A stretch of 9,804 bases of DNA from DASROJ01 sp035646975. Lineage in GTDB: Bacteria; Acidobacteriota; Polarisedimenticolia; JACPZX01; DASXTC01. The stretch lies in contig DASROJ010000085.1 of NCBI GenBank assembly GCA_035646975.1, positions 1-9,804 on the forward strand, in the 5' to 3' direction. Below, piece by piece: positions 4,661 to 9,804 of the stretch (position 1 is the stretch's first letter; each line of letters starts with the position of its first letter). The position numbers and the translations under genes are program-made. Below the pieces are notes generated by a model. It saw nothing but the letters and a program-made list of their open reading frames with translations, had not been told where the DNA came from and made no database searches.

Positions 4661-6469
4661 TCACTTGCGCGCCGCGCGCAGCTCCTCGATGGGACGCACC
4701 ACACCGCCGCGCGCAACGAAGCGTGTCTGGCGCAGGTTGGCGATCGACGCGAGCGGATCGGCGCCGACCACCAGCAGGTCTGCGGCGCGGCCTGGCTCGA
4801 TCGTGCCGAGGTCATCTCCTCGACCCATCGCGCGGGCCGCGTTGCGCGTGGAGGCCACCAGCACTTCCATGGGTGTCAGCCCGGCCGCCTGCATCGCCTC
4901 CATCTCCGCGAACACCGATACGCCGTGCAGCGTGAGCGGATTGCCCGCGTCGGTGCCCATCGCCACCGGGATCCCCGCATCGAGCACGCGCTTGAGGTTG
5001 GCCGCCATGATGCGGTGTCTTTCCTCGGCGCGCGCCGAGCGGCCCTCCCAGCTCTTCCTGTCGGAGGCGCTCGCTTCCAGACGCGCCGTCTCCGCGAGGT
5101 GATCGAGGGTCTCCGTGTCGACGCACCCCTGGGGGTCGTCCACCACCGGCGGCGTGCCCTTCGACGCCGACGCGTACATGCGCGCGTACCCGTCGATCAC
5201 CGTCAGGGTCGGGCAGTAGATCGTCCCCTGGCTCTTCGCCAGCGTGATGAACTCCTCGTCCACCGGCTGGTCCCAGACGCTGTGCACCAGCATGGAAGCG
5301 CCGGCCCGAAGGGCGGTCTTCGCCTCGGCCAGCCCGGTGGCGTGCACGATGACACGCAGTTTCAGCCGGCGCGCCTCCTCGCCTGCCGCGGCCACCAGCG
5401 GCGACAGATCCTCGATCTTTCGATCGGGTGGAGTGATGAGCCAGACCTTCACCGCGCTGGCGCCGTGAGAGGCGAGGTAGCGCACCCCTTCGCGCGCGGT
5501 GGCTTCATCCTTGAGATAGATGAACTGCCGCTCGGCGGGAAGGTTGAGCCAGTGGTCGAGGGTCGACAGCAGCGGGCCCGCCGCGGCGACATGCGGCGCG
5601 AACGAGTCGGCCTCCGCGCGGGATCTCAGGTCCCACGTCCACGGGTAGCCGCCCACATCGAAGACCGCCGTGACGCCCGAGCAGAGATAGCTTCGATAGA
5701 ACCTCTCCGGATGCGCGCGCAGTCCGGCTTCCACCTTTTCATAGGGATGGCCGGCACGCAGGTCGATCGAATCGGGCCGGCCGTCGGCCCACCCGGTCTG
5801 CGAGAAGTGCACGTGCGAGTCGATGAGCCCCGGCACGAGGTACAGCCCCTTGAGATCCATCACACCGATCCCCTCCGGCACGGGGCAGACGTCTCGCCGT
5901 CCGGCGCAGTCAATCTTTCCGCCTCTCAGGATCACCACCGCGTCGCGCACGGCCGGAGCCCCGGTGCCGTCGATGAGCGTCGCGCCCACCAGCGCGCGCG
6001 GCGGCGCCGGTGTCCCCGGCGGCGCGTCGAACGCGCTGGTCATCGCGATGCGCCAGCCGGTGGGGGTCTCCACGAAGATCCTTTCGGACAATCCCGTGTG
6101 CTCGTCGATTCCGTAGGAGACGCGATACCGGTAGGTGCCGTAGACGAAACCCGGCCTGACCTCGACGAGACGGAGGTCCTGGGCCTCGAAGCGATCGGGC
6201 CACCCCGTCTCGGTACTCTGTGCGGCGTGAGCCTTGAAGCCGAGCTGGAACCCCTCCGGACCGGTGCGCGCCATCGACTCGGAGTCGAGGTAGCAGGCCA
6301 GGTACGCAGCCCGATCGCGGCGCCGTATCGCGTCGAGATTCGCCTCGAACAGCTTTCTCGCGGCGGAAAGATCCCGCGACGTGGCCTCTGCGGCGGTCCA
6401 GCCGGCCGCGGGCGCCCCCAGGGCGGTGAGCAACGCCAACATCAGGCCGAACACCGTTCGATATTTCAA
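4661..6469 (-). CDS. Secreted metal-dependent amidohydrolase with N-terminal NTF2-like domain
   Basis: 602 residues from a TTG start at 6469, chosen because GGAGGAGG (6483-6476) lies six bases upstream and the product then begins with a classical signal peptide: MKYR, then hydrophobic VFGLMLALLTALGAPAAG, cleaved near residue 20-28. Residues about 30-148 resemble a DUF4440/SnoaL-type NTF2 fold (LFEANLDAIRRRDRAAYLACY and, at its end, GWRIAMTSAF). The rest is an amidohydrolase of the imidazolonepropionase/prolidase-like group: GLIDSHVHFS with His219 and His221, Lys341 in VKVW as a possible bridging carboxylated Lys, His376, His396 and Asp507 in GTDAGNP. This full set fits a binuclear metal site. 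It probably hydrolyses a cyclic amide or dipeptide bond in the periplasm; the substrate cannot be read from sequence. It is divergent from a TonB-dependent receptor, suggesting joint use of an imported compound. Confidence 0.88.
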   Translation of the reverse strand: MKYRTVFGLMLALLTALGAPAAGWTAAEATSRDLSAARKLFEANLDAIRRRDRAAYLACYLDSESMARTGPEGFQLGFKAHAAQSTETGWPDRFEAQDLRLVEVRPGFVYGTYRYRVSYGIDEHTGLSERIFVETPTGWRIAMTSAFDAPPGTPAPPRALVGATLIDGTGAPAVRDAVVILRGGKIDCAGRRDVCPVPEGIGVMDLKGLYLVPGLIDSHVHFSQTGWADGRPDSIDLRAGHPYEKVEAGLRAHPERFYRSYLCSGVTAVFDVGGYPWTWDLRSRAEADSFAPHVAAAGPLLSTLDHWLNLPAERQFIYLKDEATAREGVRYLASHGASAVKVWLITPPDRKIEDLSPLVAAAGEEARRLKLRVIVHATGLAEAKTALRAGASMLVHSVWDQPVDEEFITLAKSQGTIYCPTLTVIDGYARMYASASKGTPPVVDDPQGCVDTETLDHLAETARLEASASDRKSWEGRSARAEERHRIMAANLKRVLDAGIPVAMGTDAGNPLTLHGVSVFAEMEAMQAAGLTPMEVLVASTRNAARAMGRGDDLGTIEPGRAADLLVVGADPLASIANLRQTRFVARGGVVRPIEELRAARK

Positions 6470-6475
6470 GAGTCG

Positions 6476-6483
6476 CCTCCTCC
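6476..6483 (-). promoter_or_regulatory. Ribosome binding site selecting the TTG start of the amidohydrolase
   Basis: GGAGGAGG on the minus strand, six bases before TTG 6469. An in-frame ATG 36 bases further upstream (6505) would put an Arg-rich stretch before the signal peptide and would translate the Shine-Dalgarno itself, so it is disfavoured. Confidence 0.7.
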
Positions 6484-6531
6484 GTGTTCGCGCCCCACGG
6501 GGCACGGGATGTTCGTTCCAGTCGCCTGGTG

Positions 6532-6578
6532 GTTCCGGTCCATCGTTCCGGTCTATCGATCCGGTCTATCGATCCGGA
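6532..6578. repeat. 13-bp tandem repeats between divergent genes
   Basis: Three full units and a partial fourth lie head to tail: GTTCCGGTCCATC (6532-6544), GTTCCGGTCTATC (6545-6557), GATCCGGTCTATC (6558-6570), then GATCCGGA (6571-6578). Adjacent units differ at one position. TCCGG and CCGGA half-sites flank ATCGAT centres, giving partial dyad symmetry. They lie in the 5' leader region of the amidohydrolase gene and about 90 bases upstream of the receptor promoter, where a regulator could bind both directions. The rest of the 257-base gap (6470-6726) holds ribosome sites and one promoter. Confidence 0.75.
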
Positions 6579-6666
6579 CGACACTAAATGAGATTCAGGG
6601 ATTCGGCAACTCGCGCGGCGCAGCGACGTCCGGCGCGCGCCTGGCTGCACGACTCTCGTTTGCATC

Positions 6667-6695
6667 TTGATGCCCGGCCGATCTGCCCGTATGAT
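6667..6695 (+). promoter_or_regulatory. Sigma-70-type promoter of the TonB-dependent receptor
   Basis: TTGATG (6667-6672), a 17-base spacer, then TATGAT (6690-6695, five of six consensus bases). The predicted start near 6702 leaves a short leader with GGAGGT before the GTG start at 6727. In-frame TTG/ATG codons at 6667 and 6670 fall within this promoter and so are unlikely starts. Confidence 0.6.
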
Positions 6696-6714
6696 GTCCC
6701 GCATTCATGAATCC

Positions 6715-6720
6715 GGAGGT
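6715..6720 (+). promoter_or_regulatory. Ribosome binding site selecting the GTG start of the receptor
   Basis: GGAGGT, six bases before GTG 6727. It yields a protein beginning directly with a signal peptide. Confidence 0.75.
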
Positions 6721-6726
6721 GCCCGA

Positions 6727-8856
6727 GTGCAGCGCAGAATGGGTCTTCTCGCGGCAGCGCCGTTGATGCTGATCCCCCTTTTCCCGGCGGCGGTGTTCGC
6801 CGACCAGGCCGCCAAGTCCGCTACGTCCGCTACGTCCGCGGTGGACCCCAATGCCGAGCGGGTCGAAATCACCGCGACGCGCATCCCCGAGGATGTCGAC
6901 ACGGTGGCCGGCTCGTTGACCATCGTGACGGGGGAGGATCTGCGAGGCCGCGGCGCGGTCGACCTGCGTTCGGCGCTCGGGCTGGCCGCGGGGATCGACA
7001 TCGCTCCAGGCGGCGACGCCGGACCGTTCGCCTCCGTGCCCGAGCTCTGGGGGTTGAAGGAGTTCGATGCCTTCCTGCTGGTGGTGGACGGCGTTCCATG
7101 GGGAGGCGCCTTCGTCCCCGCGCTGGCCTCGGTCGACCTCACCGATGTCGAACGGATCGAGATACAGCGAGGACCGGCGCCGGTCATGTATGGCGCCACC
7201 TCCTTTGTCGGCGTCATCCATGTCATTCACAACCCGCCGGGACTCGGCGGCCCGGTGGTGGAGGCCAGCGGCGGGAGCTACGGCACCGGCGCGGTGGTAG
7301 GACGCGCACCGCTTCCGGCCTGGGGGTCGATGGGCTCGTCGGTGAGCGGCGGCGTGGAGCATCTCGGCTTTCGCGAGGACCGGACCGAAGCAGGACGTGG
7401 CAGGCTGACATGGCGCGCCTCTCTTCCCGCGGGAGCCGAAGGAACGCTGCGGCTCCTGGTTGGCGGCACCTGGATTAACCAGGATCCGGGCAGCCCGCAC
7501 CCGCGAGTCGGAACGACATTGTCGCCGGACGTCCCGGTGGGAGCCAATCACAACCCCTCGGGCTCGCACCTGGATGAAAGCCGGCTGCAGGTTTCCGGTG
7601 TCTTCGATCGGAAGATGCGGTCGGCCCTCTGGTCCAGCACGCTGTCGGTGACCCGGTCGTCGCAGGACGCGTTACGCGGGTTTCTCACCGACGTGACCAA
7701 TGTCGCGCCCAACGCCAACGGCTTCCGGCAGGACACGGACATCACCGACCTTTATTTCGACAGCCACCTCGCCTTTTCGAGCAGCACCCGATGGAAGGCG
7801 GTGGTCGGGCTCGATCACCTCAGCGGGCATGGCTTCGCCCACGGGGGCGACTTCGATTATTTCGTGAATCTCGATGGCCGGAATCCGCCTGACGAAGCCG
7901 GCCTGCCTTCGCAGTCCGACGTCAGGATCCGGGACGAGCGGGAGTTTTCCGGTTTGTATGGCCAGGTGGAATGGCTGCCCACCGATCGCTGGAGAATCGA
8001 GGTGGGCGGGCGGCTGAACCGCACCGCGGAGAGACGCACCGTTCGCAGCAACGAGTTCGCCGCGCCACCGGCCACCGAATCGTCCGACAGCACCACCGTG
8101 CTGCGCGGAACCGGCTCGGTCGGCCTCACCTGGACCGCGCGGCGCGCCGGTGCCGATGGCACCTGGCTCTATGCCGCCGGCAGTCTCACCTACAAGCCGG
8201 CCGCAATCGATTTCGGCATCGACAGCGAAGCGGAGATCCTCGCCCCGGAGACCGCCAACAGTTACCAGGCCGGTCTGAAGAACCGGCTGGCGGATGGACG
8301 CCTGGAGGTGGAGGCGGCCTTCTTCCAGATGGATTTCGAGAACCTCGTCGTGACGCAATCGGTCATGGGTCTTCCCGCGCTGGTCAACGGCGGCAGACAG
8401 CGCTTCCGCGGGGCGGAGGTCGACGCCGACTGGCGGATCCACAAGGACCTCCGTTGGCGCACTTCCTACTCCCTTCATGACGCCCGCTTCCGGGACTTCG
8501 TGACAGATTTCGGAGGCGTCGCCACACAGCTTGCGGGAAACCGGCTCGAGATGTCGGCGCGCAACATGGCCTCGACCGGATTGCTGTGGGCTCCGGAGCA
8601 TGGTTGGCGCGCTTCGGCGCAGGCCAATTACGTCGGCAGCAGGTTTCTCAACAAGCGCAACACGGCGCTTGCGCCGGCCTACACCACCTGGTCCGCGGGG
8701 GCGGGCTACCGGCGGGACGCCTGGGAGATCCGTCTGGACGGCTACAACCTCAACAATCGTCGCCCCCCCGTGTCCGAGAGCGAGCTGGGCGACGCCCAGT
8801 ACTACCGCCTTCCCGCACGCAGGCTGATCCTGAGCGCCGTCCTGCGTCTCAAATAG
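6727..8856 (+). CDS. TonB-dependent outer-membrane receptor
   Basis: 709 residues from GTG 6727, supported by GGAGGT six bases upstream and by a promoter overlapping the earlier in-frame starts. Residues 1-25 form a signal peptide (MQRRMGLLAAAPLMLIPLF, cleavage after AVFA). A plug domain spans about 46-170: VEITATRIPEDVDTVAGSL, LLVVDGVPWGG, and VERIEIQRGPAPVMYGATS before VGVIHVIH. This is the classical end of the plug, with Gly-Pro and Tyr-Gly conserved. The remaining roughly 540 residues are the 22-strand barrel, with repeated aromatic and alternating strands and a final RLILSAVLRLK. The last residue is Lys rather than the common Phe or Trp. Such receptors import siderophores, cobalamin, sugars or peptides using TonB energy; the substrate is not readable here. 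No TonB, ExbB or ExbD gene is nearby. It is divergent from the secreted amidohydrolase. Confidence 0.92.
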   Translation: MQRRMGLLAAAPLMLIPLFPAAVFADQAAKSATSATSAVDPNAERVEITATRIPEDVDTVAGSLTIVTGEDLRGRGAVDLRSALGLAAGIDIAPGGDAGPFASVPELWGLKEFDAFLLVVDGVPWGGAFVPALASVDLTDVERIEIQRGPAPVMYGATSFVGVIHVIHNPPGLGGPVVEASGGSYGTGAVVGRAPLPAWGSMGSSVSGGVEHLGFREDRTEAGRGRLTWRASLPAGAEGTLRLLVGGTWINQDPGSPHPRVGTTLSPDVPVGANHNPSGSHLDESRLQVSGVFDRKMRSALWSSTLSVTRSSQDALRGFLTDVTNVAPNANGFRQDTDITDLYFDSHLAFSSSTRWKAVVGLDHLSGHGFAHGGDFDYFVNLDGRNPPDEAGLPSQSDVRIRDEREFSGLYGQVEWLPTDRWRIEVGGRLNRTAERRTVRSNEFAAPPATESSDSTTVLRGTGSVGLTWTARRAGADGTWLYAAGSLTYKPAAIDFGIDSEAEILAPETANSYQAGLKNRLADGRLEVEAAFFQMDFENLVVTQSVMGLPALVNGGRQRFRGAEVDADWRIHKDLRWRTSYSLHDARFRDFVTDFGGVATQLAGNRLEMSARNMASTGLLWAPEHGWRASAQANYVGSRFLNKRNTALAPAYTTWSAGAGYRRDAWEIRLDGYNLNNRRPPVSESELGDAQYYRLPARRLILSAVLRLK

Positions 8857-8898
8857 AGCCATAATGGGCGGGGCCGCCACGCCGGTGGCACAATCTTC

Positions 8899-8927
8899 TC
8901 GACCCATGGTTCCCCTGCCGGTATAGT
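8899..8927 (+). promoter_or_regulatory. Candidate sigma-70-type promoter of the downstream peptidase-like gene
   Basis: TCGACC (8899-8904, four of six bases), a 17-base spacer, then TATAGT (8922-8927, five of six bases). A start near 8934 gives a leader of about 107 bases containing two tandem repeat sets. Between the receptor stop and this promoter only a 5-bp stem (GCCAC/GTGGC) is visible, with no T-run, so no firm terminator is called. Confidence 0.45.
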
Positions 8928-8968
8928 CCGGTAGAGGCCATCGTCTCAATCCAGACCCATCCGGCACC

Positions 8969-8992
8969 CAGGGAATCAGGGAATCCGGGGAT
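8969..8992. repeat. 8-bp tandem repeat, three units, purine-rich
   Basis: Two exact copies of CAGGGAAT (8969-8976, 8977-8984) are followed by a diverged third, CCGGGGAT (8985-8992). The array lies in the predicted leader of the M36-like gene, six bases before a second unrelated 8-bp array. Confidence 0.65.
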
Positions 8993-8998
8993 CAGGCG

Positions 8999-9022
8999 CT
9001 CAAGCTCTCAAGCTTTCAAGCC
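8999..9022. repeat. 8-bp tandem repeat, three units, CTCAAGCT type
   Basis: Two exact copies of CTCAAGCT (8999-9006, 9007-9014) are followed by TTCAAGCC (9015-9022). A 5-bp hairpin (AAGCT 9002-9006, loop CTCA, AGCTT 9011-9015) can form within it. The array ends three bases before the AGAGGA ribosome site at 9025-9030. Confidence 0.65.
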
Positions 9023-9040
9023 TTAGAGGATGACCAGACA

Positions 9041-9804
9041 ATGACTCCATCGCAGCGATTCCTGCTCAGGCTTTCAATCGGGGCCGCGCTCGCCAGCTTC
9101 GGCATTCCGGGCCCGGGAAGCTTCGCCAAGGATCTCCCCGGCTACGACGAGCTGGACAAAGTCTCCCGGCACATGGCTTTCACGCCGCGCGCAAGCGAGC
9201 AGGCGTTGATCAGGACCGGCACCCTGGTTCAATCCGACGAACGGCTCGGTGTTCCGACCTTCGTCTGGGCGGCGCGAAGCAGCCCCGCCGCGGGGATGTC
9301 GCTGGTCAAGGGAATCCCGCGTGAGGAGCAGGTCGCCAGACGCCACCTGGGTGACTACGCATCACTTTACCGGCTTGGCCCGGACGACGTCGCCGGCGCG
9401 GTGGCTGCTTCGATCCACAACACCGGCAGCGGCGCCGTCATCGTGACCTTCCAGCAAAGAGTCGGCGGCATCGAGGTCTTCAGGGACGAGATGAAGATCA
9501 TCATGGATCAGGATCTCGACCTCGTCGCCATTTCCGGCTATCTCCCCGGCCTGGGGATCGCCGGCCCGGCGGCGGGCCGGCAGGGTTTCGCGCTGGATGC
9601 CGGCGAGGCGATCGCGGCGGCGTTGAAGGACTACCTGGGCCCCGGTGGACAGTTCATCGCCGGCTCGGACCTGGTGCGCACTGGCGCGAAGCCTGGCGGC
9701 TACGACGACTTCGATCTCAGCGCCGCGGCGCAGGCGCAGACGTCGCTGCGCCTCACCGAGCCGGCGCGTATCAGGCAGGTGCTGTTCCATCTGCCCGAGA
9801 CGCT
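9041..9804 (+). CDS. Secreted protein with fungalysin/thermolysin propeptide (FTP) region, probably an M36-like metallopeptidase; 3' end outside window
   Basis: An open frame from ATG 9041 to the window edge, 254 residues so far with no stop. AGAGGA (9025-9030) lies ten bases upstream. A nearby ATG at 9030 stops after four codons and is not the start. Residues about 1-29 form a signal peptide (RFLLRLSIGAALASFGIPG, cleavage near GSFA). Residues about 100-125 contain ARRHLGDYASLYRL, a pattern common ahead of FTP domains. Residues 133-168 contain VIVTFQQRVGGIEVF and then LVAISGYL, the classical FTP pattern ('V.f.Q...GipVfg... v.vd..G.v..v.G'). This propeptide precedes M36 (fungalysin) and M4 catalytic domains, where it keeps the zinc protease inactive during export. 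The HEXXH catalytic domain would lie beyond the window, so protease identity is inferred. Confidence 0.75.
   Translation, partial: MTPSQRFLLRLSIGAALASFGIPGPGSFAKDLPGYDELDKVSRHMAFTPRASEQALIRTGTLVQSDERLGVPTFVWAARSSPAAGMSLVKGIPREEQVARRHLGDYASLYRLGPDDVAGAVAASIHNTGSGAVIVTFQQRVGGIEVFRDEMKIIMDQDLDLVAISGYLPGLGIAGPAAGRQGFALDAGEAIAAALKDYLGPGGQFIAGSDLVRTGAKPGGYDDFDLSAAAQAQTSLRLTEPARIRQVLFHLPET

Noticed and set aside
6581..6609. A possible amidohydrolase promoter on the minus strand (TTGCCG, 17 bases, TAGTGT).
   Set aside because: The -10 matches the consensus at only three of six positions; too weak to list as a feature.
4925..6670. A 581-codon plus-strand open frame opposite the amidohydrolase gene.
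   Set aside because: It lies antisense to a gene with a signal peptide and all catalytic motifs. Its translation is Arg/His-rich with no recognisable domain, as expected of antisense frames in GC-rich DNA.
8870..8892. A hairpin after the receptor gene as a terminator.
   Set aside because: Only a 5-bp stem (GCCAC/GTGGC) with no T-run; common by chance in GC-rich DNA.
7672..8967. A 431-codon minus-strand open frame opposite the TonB-dependent receptor.
   Set aside because: It overlaps the clear barrel-coding frame, shows no family motif and has no ribosome site; it is a codon-bias shadow.
1..9804. CRISPR arrays, tRNA or rRNA genes, insertion sequences and phage genes.
   Set aside because: No regularly spaced repeats with spacers, no cloverleaf or rRNA-like stretch, no transposase or integrase motif and no terminal inverted repeats were seen on reading both strands.

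Overview
The window is GC-rich bacterial DNA with tightly packed genes, GTG and TTG starts and clear Shine-Dalgarno sites. An ECF-type sigma factor overlapping a tail-anchored Ser/Thr kinase, a TonB-dependent receptor, a DUF1579 protein, a secreted amidohydrolase and an M36-like peptidase together suggest a Gram-negative soil or sediment bacterium, most like Acidobacteriota or a related uncultured phylum. This placement rests on gene content and style and is tentative.

Layout. Bases 1-70 hold the last 22 codons of a plus-strand gene. Bases 136-1958 hold the sigma factor and kinase, which overlap by 4 bases. Then come a small membrane protein (2025-2384) and a DUF1579 protein (2481-2954); their Shine-Dalgarno sites share an identical 12-base leader. 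A strong hairpin (2987-3016) separates these from a convergent minus-strand iron cassette: an FTR1-type iron permease (3778-4536) followed by a VIT1/CCC1-type iron/manganese transporter (3018-3713). The cassette has a recognisable promoter and a palindromic candidate operator. A secreted metal-dependent amidohydrolase with an N-terminal NTF2-like domain (4661-6469, minus) is divergent from a TonB-dependent receptor (6727-8856, plus), with 13-bp tandem repeats between them. The window ends inside a secreted protein with a fungalysin/thermolysin-type propeptide (9041 onward), whose leader carries two sets of 8-bp tandem repeats.

The most striking feature is inside the kinase. A 39-bp unit with perfect 8-bp inverted-repeat arms (1169-1207) reads as APASSRSR in the given orientation. 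The opposite strand of the same segment encodes VYYAMKLV, exactly the beta-5/gatekeeper/hinge sequence expected there. Flipping the segment restores a canonical kinase without changing length or frame. The sequenced form is therefore either a phase-variable OFF state, a fixed inactivating micro-inversion, or an assembly/template-switch artefact.

Functional reading (inference): the sigma/kinase pair is a signalling unit whose kinase may be switched off by DNA inversion. The FTR1/VIT pair handles iron import and detoxification. The receptor, amidohydrolase and peptidase fit scavenging of peptides or other organic matter at the cell envelope.
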